Positions 25,294-34,915 of a stretch of 64,000 bases of DNA are shown here, one piece after another. The stretch's first letter is position 1. The number at the start of each line of letters is the position of its first letter. The notes under the pieces were generated by a model. It was not told where the DNA came from. It saw only the letters and a list, made by a program, of their open reading frames with translations, and ran no database searches. The position numbers were made by a program, and so were the translations under genes. The DNA comes from Allodiplogaster sudhausi (Eukaryota; Nematoda; Chromadorea; Rhabditida; Diplogasteridae), in NCBI GenBank assembly GCA_945643635.1, contig CALZFC010000019.1:1322501-1386500 (forward strand), in the 5' to 3' direction.

Positions 25294-25577
25294 GAAAGCT
25301 GATAGCTGTTGCAGCGGCTGCAAACCAACACATGGAGATCTACTCCGGCCCCTCCGACTCACTTCGCCCGGTAGACATTCCGAAGACTCTCCGGGGCAAC
25401 CAGACTGTCACGGCAGTTGTTGGACGTCAGTCCATTTATTATAAAGCAATAGGTAAATTAGCGAGTGGAATCATTCTCCTTTCAGCCGAAGGAGAGAACA
25501 AGATCACTGCAAATGAAACGGAAGTGAATGTCCACTCACAAGGCTCCTGGTCAGCCGACCCAGCGCACCATGGATGA
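24781..25577 (+). CDS. Small putative secreted protein of unknown family, signal peptide interrupted by TGA
   Basis: Three exons join in phase: INGQQAETVDLSKFNATEF, then HIKEA..., MEIYSGPSDSLRPVDIPKTL, then GNQTVTAVVGRQSIYYKAI, and finally AEGENKITANETEVNVHSQG up to a TGA at 25575-25577. Three N-x-T sequons fit a secreted glycoprotein. In the same frame, upstream of exon 1, is MTIFIMISLP, then a TGA codon (24811-24813), then AVLLAVSSVINGQ, which together look like a signal peptide broken by one stop. An intron that removes the stop is possible but I found no clean donor. The introns hold (GA)n arrays at about 24953-24982 and 25249-25287. I do not recognise the family. Confidence 0.5.
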
Positions 25578-25721
25578 CCAGTGGAACTGCAGGCAGTTAC
25601 TGCCCCCAGTTTTACCTCAGAATAATGCGTATTACGAGGGTAGAATCCAAGAGAGACAGAGAGGAAGAGTGAAAAGGGGATAAAGCAAATTAGAGAGAAG
25701 TGAATTGAGAGAGTAGAGAGA

Positions 25722-25764
<43 letters not shown>

Positions 25765-26673
25765 ACTCCTCCAGCGCAAATTGTACGACACCGTAATCCC
25801 TGTCGTTTTCTCGTTTGGATTCCTTTCTCCCCTATCTCGAACAGTCTTTTCCCATCAATGTTTTTGTATATACATTTGCACCACTATAATCGTCATGACA
25901 GCTTCATAATATACTATGCTTTCATTGCATGACAGAGGAGCACTGAAAGACTAAAACACCGACCCAAGCAATGATTTCGCCTCCATTGTGAAAAAAGCCA
26001 AAATCTGATTTTTTTTAATGAAGTTCAGACGCAATTTTCAAAAAAAAATTAATCGGCTTAATTAAGATTGAGCAGTAATTTACAATGATTCCTGAAAAAG
26101 AGGTTAACATGATAGATTCATGTGCCAATCACTAACATGAACAATAAAAAAGAGATATGATTCAGGGTTGTATAGGAAGTGTACACGCATTCGATGGGGG
26201 AGCATTAAATATACCTATGTTGAACAAATTAGTTACAAAGTTAAATGCAGTGACATTACTCAGCATGTGGTTATCATCTAAAACTGGCTTCGCTACTTAA
26301 TCATTTTGGGCAGGCTGTGATAAAAATGAACACACTGCCAACGCTCATTCGAACTCGTCGATAGAGTTCACAACGAAGAGCCGTTGGAGTTATTATGCAA
26401 AATGAAAAAGTGAAAGAATATATAGATTAGAAAAAGAGAATCAATGAACAGTAGTAAAGCACGGGTAAGATTAGAGAGATCTCACGAATTGCATGCTTAT
26501 GGTTGCAAATGGTCATTGGCAGACATCAAATGACACTTGAGACATTCAGCGAAATGCCACTTTCATTTTTTTTTTATTGGCTTGAATTGTCATTAAAAGG
26601 GAACGTTACTAATCCGTCTATACATTAAACAATATGCTGGACACAATTGGGAAAACCCACAGTACTCCGCCCT
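25578..26673. other. Intergenic, no gene seen
   Basis: It contains a (GA)n array at about 25721-25761 and otherwise AT-rich unique sequence without coding or repeat structure I can support. Confidence 0.55.
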
Positions 26674-27601
26674 CTACACTATGAACTTCGCACCAGCCTC
26701 GTCTTCTCTTTCTCCATCAGAACGATTCTGCACGATAGTCGAGGACGCGTTCGGGTCATTGAAGGGGAGGTCACCGCGCACCAGGGCAACGTGGCGGAGG
26801 AAACTGCAGAGGGAGGGTAGGCAGAGTAAAGGACCATAGACGGAAGGAGAGATAGGGAGAGAGAAAGAGATAGGGAGGAGATGATGAGAGAGAGAGCTGG
26901 AGAGAGAGAGCTGGAGACAGTGAGATAAACAGAGAAAAAGAAAGAGAGGGAGATTTGGAAGGCATTGAACGCTCTCGAAGCCACAAAAAGTAGAGGCAAA
27001 AGAGTGAGCGGAAAAGTAGAGAAATGATAATTGGACGATACCTGGGAGGAGGTGCGGGTGGAGGGATGAGTCGCCTTTCCTCGCCTGTTGTTCCTCCCCG
27101 TGTTATTCCGAGATTTCCATCTGCAAGGAGACAATCCACTCACTAGAATTCATTCGCTTTGCTCTCCTTTCTCTCCTTCACACGCTGTCTCACTTGCATC
27201 CATTCTCTCTCTCTATCGCTCTCTCTCTCACCTTCATACACTCTCTCAATTGCATCTATTCTCTCTCTCTCTCTCTCTCCTTCACACACTCCCTCACCTG
27301 TTCCCCTTCCTCTTCGAGAAGTCGCTCCGAATCGATGTCTGAGGTCGTTAGAATCGTTCTCCGATTCCTGTTTCCATCTCTCGGCTCTCTCCCTCTTTCT
27401 TTCTCTGCTGTCCTCTCTGCTCCTCGTTCCCTCTCCACCATCATTTCCACCTCGCGACTTCAGCGGCGGAGATCGGGAGCCATCATCATCTACGAGCAAA
27501 AATAGATGCTTTTCTTTTTCAACTTGGTAATAAACCAACGAACCTACAAAACGCCATTGACCCGCGGCTTCTTCTCGCTGTGGTGACATGTTTTCGAGCA
27601 T
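26674..27601 (-). CDS. Arg/Glu-rich low-complexity protein, unknown function
   Basis: Four exons join in phase on the minus strand. The start is MLENMSPQREEAAGQWRF at 27601. A charged exon follows (SRSPPLKSRGGNDGGEGTRS, then ERKRERAERWKQESENDSND). Next is GITRGGTTGEERRLIPPPAP and a final exon FLRHVALVRGDLPFNDPNAS ending DEAGAKFIV at 26674. RS/RE dipeptides and a short Pro run suggest an RNA-associated or nuclear protein, but no domain is recognised. Introns are CT-rich on the coding strand. The charged exon is not purely repeat-derived, because it continues into non-repetitive sequence with compatible splice phases. Confidence 0.5.
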
Positions 27602-28379
27602 CTTTTTCGACCTGCGAAGTTAGTGGATACAGTGCTTCTATCGCTGACTGTTATCAGCTACAAAATTGCTTTATGGTATGAGGAGCTAAACCAATCAGGG
27701 TAAAAAAAGGTACTGTCGATTCGACCGACCCACCCTTATTTTAGGCCTCCCCAAAGCTAAACCCCACCACATTTTTGAGGAACATTTAGTCAAAAACAGC
27801 TAATCCACCCTGGTTTCCAGACCCAATACCTCCATCCCTACCCTAATCTTTTGGGTCCTCGACAGTGGCTTTTATTCCCTGACACCAATGCATGCATACA
27901 ACTTATAAATATTTAGAACTAATTCCTTTCTCGTCCATTTTTAGGCAGTAAGAAAACGAACGGCGAGGGAGTGGGGCCGGGAACGGAGTTGCTTCGGTGT
28001 AGCTGCTCTATGCCGAAGAAGGACTTCCACAGAGAGACTGTCAAATCCGTTCCGAAAATTACACCTGAAAAAAATAATTTTCAGGGAATAAAGCGGTTGA
28101 CGCAATCACGCCTTCCTGCTTTTGAAGGAGAATTGCGTAACCCCACCTTATCCTACTAGTCAAGAAAATGAAATTTTAGTGCAAAATTAGGCCCTAGGCC
28201 GATTGTTTTATTCCCTAGTTCATTGCCATGTGGATGCGTGAAGAAAAATTTGCACTGTAAACCGAAGTGATTAATAAAGAAACTTTCACACTGTAACATA
28301 AAATACTGATAAGAGAATTGCAAAGACACTTGCACGATCACGATCCCAGTTTTCAGAGACCTCAAAATTAGGAAAGAAT
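27602..28379. other. Intergenic, no gene seen
   Basis: It includes a short imperfect inverted repeat (ACGCAAT...ATTGCGT) at about 28100-28139. There is no coding evidence. Confidence 0.45.
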
Positions 28380-30620
28380 TCAAACCGGACCAGACTGAAG
28401 GGTCAGCATACGGAGAACGAAAACGCCATCACTCTTCAAGTAGTCCGATACGAACTTATCCACCTTCTCTTCCGTTTCGGACGCTATAACGAAATTGATT
28501 TAGTATTCATCCTTCCATAATTTATGGCAGATTCTTATAAGAATATGAACAAATGAAAAAGAACTAATATTTTCAGCTCAATCTTTTTCAGAATTCTTTC
28601 CAGAACAACTAACCAGATGGATCAAAGGGCATGTCACTCATCTCGAGATGGCGAATAATGAAGCGACGATTCGGCTAAAGAATTATGAAATTAAAAACCG
28701 ATCTTCTGAATTCTATTAAAGTTGAAAAGATTACAGTAAAATCAAATTGCATTAACTAACAATGGGGATGACAAAGACGAAAAGCCAGTACATAAAGGAA
28801 CCCGCAGTGAAGACAAGAAGGCCAAGGAACCTGAAATAGATACTGGTTAACACAATTCTACACGGCAAAAAAAGAACTAACCAGAACCAGAGAAAGATGA
28901 AAATCTTCTCATTGAATATGTTGATGACGAGGACACATTGAATGGTGTGCTCCTGCACGTTTCCCATCACGCGAACCTGAGATATTGATAAGCAAAGAAT
29001 TGTTATTTTAAGACACAAATGAGATGAAAATAAATCCAATTTGACCAGAACATATTCACGGATAAAAAAATCATAGAAATGAGATAGGTACAAAAGAGTA
29101 ACATCAAAATCGCAGAGCGACACGCGGGGGAATACTCCGCTCTGCTTCCACTCTTTTCCATTCAGGAGATCGACCACTGCACCTAGTCCATTCCAGTTGT
29201 ACTTGTCAGTCTCCAGAAATCTGTAGTTCATGTATTCATTCATTACTAACTACTGAAAACATCTGAAAAGTTTGATTATTGAGCAATTAAAAAAATCCAA
29301 ATAAAACATTACGCGAAAGACAGAATCCAACTTATTCATGAGGAGCAACTGGAGGCAGACATTGACGAGGTAGAAGAACTTCGTGGTGATGTACATCAGA
29401 GACACGAAGGCAGCAGAGTACGGCATGTTGCACATAAAGAAGAATCTGAAATCAATACTTTTTATAATTCAATCAACGCTTTAAATTGAGATTTATAACT
29501 TAATCTGTATTCGCGATTCTATTGAAACGAATAAAAATGAAGAACCATTCTGGCTAAAGTGCTTATATAAAAGTCAAAAAGAAACTTAAAAGGAACTGAC
29601 TTATGCGGTCGAATTTGGCGCCTTGCTAAGCGCTTGTGAAAGCGAAGGGCGCCCTGCAAAAGCAGAGACATAAAATGAACTAACCTCAACTAAAAAGGTG
29701 CGATGAACCAAGAAGAGCAAATATCCATGCCTGAAGATGAGTCGTGAGAGCCTTGATGTTGGCTCTCTTAATGTCCGGTTTGATGTTGTTCGGATCCGAA
29801 GAGAGCTTAACAATCTCGCATATCTTGATGCCTGCAACGGTATGCATTCGATATACATTTCCATTAATAATAATAAATAAGGCTTAAAGATTTTCAAACC
29901 TGAATGGCCGCTCAGATACTTCCAAAGAAGACTCGGAAGACGGAAGCAGGCTGCTTCCAGGAGAAGGAAGAACGGCACCCACTGGTAGTAGCTGATCTTC
30001 CTGCAAAGACGCCAAATCACGTCTTTTCTTTAAAACAAGACAAATCTTTTCTGGATAGGGATTGCATTAGCCTTGGTACCAACCTCTGCCTTCTCTCCTC
30101 TTGCTGAAGACCAGCAACAGGTTCATCCATTGGAACGTAGTACGTATCCTGCGCCCAACAGTAGTTCTCAGCATACTGTAACCATTCACGGTAAGTTGAT
30201 CAAATGTTGACTTACAATATTATTTAATAGTAAAAATTAAATAAGACATTAATTCCTTTTTACCTGTTCCCAGCTGGAGCTGAACATATCCGGCACTAGG
30301 CATTCGACCGGCTTCCCGCCAAATTGTTTGAATGAGACGAGAAGGGAGAGGGCGATGAGGATGTTGCAAGTGAAGTACGAGTGGAGACGATCAACGAAGT
30401 CACGGTCATCGCTCCCGCCGATGTAGCTCAATTTTGCTAGTTTAGTCAATGCATTTTACTTCACTACACCTTGGAGTGATTTAACCCGATTAAAGACAAC
30501 TTGATGTTTTAACATTTCAGGATTTTAAATACGAACTTTGAAAACATTCATGTCTTCACCTAATAATAAACTTCGTATCACTACTCACCGGAGCATAGAC
30601 AAGGTAGCGGCAAGCACCAT
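28380..30620 (-). CDS. Innexin gap-junction protein
   Basis: Innexins form invertebrate gap junctions and hemichannels in the plasma membrane. Exon 1 starts [11 protein letters not shown] at 30620 and joins in phase to [20 protein letters not shown]1 follows ([11 protein letters not shown]), then [16 protein letters not shown] and [15 protein letters not shown], giving the two Cys of extracellular loop 1. The signature [16 protein letters not shown] leads into TM2 ([15 protein letters not shown]). A cytoplasmic loop with [12 protein letters not shown] precedes TM3 ([19 protein letters not shown]). Loop 2 contains [12 protein letters not shown] and [18 protein letters not shown] with its conserved Cys. 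TM4 is [20 protein letters not shown]. The C-terminus ends [11 protein letters not shown] with the stop at 28380-28382. All diagnostic features are present, so the protein is probably functional. Confidence 0.92.
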
Positions 30621-31772
30621 CTTGCAGAGAGAGGTGCGTTACTGTAGCTGTCTTCGTCAATTACGGTAGATCTTATCGCTTCACTTGAAGGACCACCCTC
30701 ACTTGTCGCGGAAACGAGGGACTTTCCATGTGTTATGAGGTGATTGAAGCACTGATAACAATTCAATGGCTTCAACGAAAAGCAAAATTTCAACAAGAAA
30801 AAACAGATTTGGCCTCGGATTAGCTGAATAACTTTAAACAGAAAAACGTCAGGCAATACAAAAAAAAACTCGACTGATCGAGAAGGAAATAGGAATAAAT
30901 GGAACTGCGGGAAGCCACCGCACAATGGAGAAAATGGAAAGAGTTCACGAAGAGCTCACCGCAGTATACAGAACAAAGAGAAGTGGCATGGTGTGACAAT
31001 CAGACAAAGGGAGGAGAGAAGAGATAAATCGAGACTGAGAGAAAGAGAGAGGGAGAGAGGGGGAGAGAATATGAAGACGAAGATACTACACAAAGCACCA
31101 TCTGTAAACAACTACAGCTACGAAAGCAATAAAATCACTCTGCAGCTACAGCACATTGAATTCACTGACTCCCTCTAGAGATTGGAAAAAGGTTTCGATT
31201 CCCGGATTGGAAAACATAATCGATGAAGATAGAATTATCCAAAGCTTGGCAAGGGAATCGCTCCGAATGCATAATGGCAACACATAGAAAAAGGCATGCA
31301 GGAAAGGAGATGAGTATACTTTTCTGATTACCATCGACCGGATAGAACTACTGTTATGCGTCGCCATCTGAGGAATATAAGCAGCGAGTGCTTTATGGCT
31401 TGCGGGTGCGGCGCTCTCTGCTATAAAAGATCCCAAAAGCAAATGAACCCTGCAGGGACATTCCTAATCGCAAGGACACCCTGCTGACCCGTAATCAGAA
31501 AAGCACTCGGAAACAATACCACTGTAGCCTCATCTTACGACAGGAAAACGAACACGTTTCGATCAAGGGGACAAATATCTATAGATTCTACAAAGTTAGC
31601 TTTAAAATGGCATTATTTAATAGGCGAATTCATAAATCACGAGTAAATATTTTCTTCAATATATTTTTGAAATGAATTTACTGTCTGGAGAAAGCTACAG
31701 TGAAAATCGTTTCCTTTTCATTCTGTTTCAAGAGCAACCGGCTAGAAGACTAGATTTGATTTCTTTTGAACG
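30621..31772. other. Intergenic region upstream of the innexin
   Basis: No gene is supported. A GA-rich tract lies at about 31030-31070. A T-loop-like motif near 31192 is not part of a tRNA. Confidence 0.5.
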
Positions 31773-32110
31773 ATGCTACGCGCCTTCTTCACGAGGCACA
31801 GGCATCTCAGCTTCGCCCTTCAGCGGAGCTTGTTCCTGCGCACCCTTTCAAGCATTCGTAGGAAGAATACTTGGAAAAGGGAGAACGAAAGTAACTGGTG
31901 TTGTGGACAGGAAATGGGGAGCGGCTTCTCTTTCTCAGGAAGCCGTCAAAATAGTGAAGGCGAGGACACGGGCAATGAGAAACATGTAAACACATGCACG
32001 CTGGGAAAGAACTCGTGATGCTAGTTACAAGCTAGAAAAGCTTCGAATCCAGGACAATAGCAATCAATTCTACTTCTGGGAGAAATGGAAGCTAACCGAA
32101 AGGAAGAAAG
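31773..32110 (+). CDS. Possible mitochondrially targeted small protein (tentative)
   Basis: The N-terminus MLRAFFTRHRHLSFALQRSL is Arg-rich, amphipathic and free of acidic residues, as in mitochondrial presequences. A gtagga donor at about 31857 can join in phase to an exon reading SRQNSEGEDTGNEKH. A further exon with QDNSNQFYFWEKWKLTERKK ends before the hAT element. The family is not recognised and the exon chain is speculative. Confidence 0.25.
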
Positions 32111-32429
32111 AAGAAAGGAGAGCGTAGGAATTGAAGAAAGCAAGGAGCGGAAGAGAAAGAGAGATGCTAGAGATGCACAAACACACGGCACACATGCTTC
32201 AAGGCATTAGAGGTGAGAGGTGCTCTTTGCCCTGTTGGATGCTCAGGCCGGGAAAACAGTCTCCCCAGATGTGGTGGATGACTCAGGCAATACGAGACAA
32301 ACAACATCGTAAATAAGTACTGCGGCAATGCAGTAGCTAATCCAAGTCGATATCGGTCAATGCAATATGCACAACCGCACATTCACACATCACCAGAGGT
32401 GCAAAGTGGCCGGCCCGGCCCGCAGGAGG

Positions 32430-33366
32430 GAGCAGAGAGAGTGTATATCATTTTCAGTCGGCACCAAGAGAAGTGTTCTGCGAAGAAATCGAAGAAAGCG
32501 GAAAGTGCATCTGGATCGCAGAGGAGAATCGATGGATTCATGGCAAGTGTCAGCGTCCAAGGCACTCTCGAGGAACAACAGCAGATCTCGACAGTCATGG
32601 CGAAGTGGGTGGCTACGAGCTCATTCTCTATCGCGGAAGATAGCGGCTTGAAGGAACTGATATCAGTCGCACTGCGGATTGGGTTAGGCTGGTTTGAAAA
32701 TAATTTGTTCTTCTTCACGTTTTTTGAATGTTTCATCATTCAGTGCCAGACGTCGTAACGTGGACAATTTGGATGTATCGAGCATCATTCCGACTCGGCA
32801 GACGGTGACGAATCGGTTGAACACCCTTCAATCCGATCTTCTTGCGAAAACTGGAGCAGAAGTCGTAAATCATTTGGCAACAGTTGGTGGAGCATTCTCT
32901 GCTGACTACGGAAAAAGAAAGGACGACTATCTGACTCTTGTCGTACACGTGGTTTACAACTGGTTAGCTTCTTCAATGTATTGCCGTGATATTAAATATC
33001 TAATGTTTATTCACTTTTAGGCGATACTACAGCATTCATGCTGCAATGAGGAGATGTGACGTAGCAAGAAAGGACAACGTGCAAGTCTGGACCGATATCG
33101 TGCAGGCGGGAAAGTCATTCGGCTTGACAGACGCGATTCTTCGTCAGATCTTCAGTGCATCCGATGAAGGCTCCAACATTACGAACGCGCTTCGTCTAAA
33201 CAATAAAAAAAGTGAGGAATATGAATTCCCGTTAATAACATTTCCGTTGAATGCTTTATTTTCTGTTATTCGCTCTCTTAAAGTAACATTTCCGTTGAAT
33301 GCTTTATTTTCTGTTATTCGCTCTCTTAAAGAAGCATTGCGTTTCAACGTTTTATTTTCAGTATGA
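32430..33366 (+). pseudogene. Truncated hAT transposase
   Basis: Coding runs from QRRIDGFM through ISTVMAKWVATSSFSIAEDS and GLKELISVALRIG, the conserved N-terminal hAT block. RRNVDNLDVSSIIPTRQTVT follows, then GAFSADYGKRKDDYLTLVVH, which contains the first catalytic Asp of the RNase H-like fold. It ends in DAILRQIFSASDEGSNITNA. The rest of the catalytic core and the C-terminal hAT dimerisation domain are absent. One or two short introns are implied near 32690-32755 and 32960-33020. Confidence 0.8.
33236..33331. repeat. Perfect 48-bp tandem duplication within the hAT element
   Basis: The unit beginning taacatttccgttgaatg occurs twice with a period of 48 bp (33236-33283 and 33284-33331). A third, diverged partial copy follows (gaagcattgcgtttcaacg). 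Confidence 0.9.
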
Positions 33367-33610
33367 AATAAACAATCTAACGACGTGCTAACGATTAAAA
33401 GAATGAAGTGTTATATGCATAGACAAATAGCTACAACTTTCAATTTTTTTTTCGAATTTTTGAAAATCGGGCTCAAACGGGCCCACGGGCCGGGCCGGGC
33501 CTAAAATTCTAGGGCCCGGAAATGGATCGGGCCGGGCTGGCCGAGTCCTTGGGCCCGACGGGCCGGGCCGGCCCAAAATTTTTGGGCCCGTTAGCACCTC
33601 TGCACATCAC

Positions 33611-34668
33611 CCATGCCACAAATAAAACGAAAGGCAGAATTCTATATTAATAAAGTTTCACAAGCAGTCACATATCAAAGTCCAGCGATGACGGCTGATT
33701 TACAAACTGCCCAAGAAGAGCCACATTTAGTCACAACCATAACTTCAATCACCCGAGCATGCCGATCGAAAACAAATATCTAAAAATGCATTGAGCTGAC
33801 TTGGAATGGTTGCAGACTGTGCCTTCGATGATGTCGCGGATTTGCTTCGTCATCTAAACCGGCTTGGAGGTTCTTAAAGAGGCAAGCCTAGATGATGAAC
33901 ATGTAAGGAGAGCCGCGAAATAACACAAATCAACGCAAACGCTTCGCACCGACCCAATGCACAGAGCAACGTTTTAGAACATATCGTTGGTGCTTCTCTC
34001 GATATGAGGTAGAGCCAGATCACCACGCGAACTACTGTTTAAAGGCGGAATTTAAAAGAAAAGCCTCTGCATTAGATTGTTATACGGACATATAAAACAT
34101 ATCATCAGGTCAATGAACTTTAGATCAAACAAATGCCTGAAAACAACGAAAATCATTGATCGAAAGAAATTGGCAAGTTGCCAGCACACTGTGATCCGTG
34201 AATCACGACACCCTTTGGGACTTCCGCATATTTTAAGATTTATTTGAATCATTTAGATCCCTTTCTCTTTCTTCAGTTCTCACATTTTAAAGTTCTCCTG
34301 CAATATCCAAGTCCCCTAATTTGGCGAGAAGCTTCTGCCTTTGGCGAATGACAGCAACTACGAATTGCACCTCTATCGGAGAGGTCAGTCCATTCATTCG
34401 CAGCTAACTCGCTTGGCCTGGAAAGTTGACTGCTCTCAGGAGTCGGCTACACAGTTTAACGCCCACCCTGTCCGAAGCGTATTTTATTTAAGCTTCATTA
34501 GCTTATTTAATGAAGTTAATCTCATTAAATAAGCTTTATTTAATGAGATTAACTTTGTATCTTTGATTTAGAGTGTATTCGTTCGCATTGTGATTTTATC
34601 ATTACGTCATATCGCAGTAAGCTGATTGTAGTTCATTCCGAAGCTTTTAATCATCTTAGGTGCTCTCA
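33611..34668. other. Intergenic between the hAT element and the AT-hook gene, with a perfect hairpin
   Basis: 34514-34554 is a perfect 19-bp inverted repeat with a 3-base centre (AGTTAATCTCATTAAATAA / GCT / its complement). A partial extra copy of the arm lies just before it. No gene is supported. A short exon-like stretch at about 34332-34380 could belong to the 5' end of the next gene. Confidence 0.55.
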
Positions 34669-34863
34669 ATGATGGCCGAAAGTGGTGAGGACAGTGGAAA
34701 CGCCTCGTCTGGCAGCATCTCGCCGTCCCTTTCCCCCTCTGATGGAATGTCGGAGATGCCTACGACACCTCCAGCCAAACCGCCACGTTAGAAAACATCT
34801 TTGCGTATATCTCTGACAAAGTGGTACTTCTTTATTTCATTAATGTTTAACAAATCTTCATGA

Positions 34864-34915
<52 letters not shown>

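Larger units (their letters stand above)
32394..33602. mobile_element. hAT DNA transposon, 1209 bp, with 8-bp target site duplication
   Basis: The element is bounded by CAGAGGTG and CACCTCTG, the classic hAT terminal sequence, with GGGCC-rich subterminal inverted repeats. It is flanked by a perfect 8-bp direct duplication CACATCAC at 32386-32393 and 33603-33610. The intact duplication implies fairly recent insertion. It encodes only part of a transposase (annotated separately), so it is probably non-autonomous. Confidence 0.93.

Noticed and set aside
31185..31210. tRNA-like B box (ggtttcgattcccgg)
   Set aside because: No matching A box, anticodon stem or acceptor stem can be drawn around it.
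33470..33600. GGGCC-rich arrays considered as a GC-rich promoter or CpG island
   Set aside because: They are the subterminal inverted repeats of the hAT element, matched by ggccggcccggcccg at its left end.
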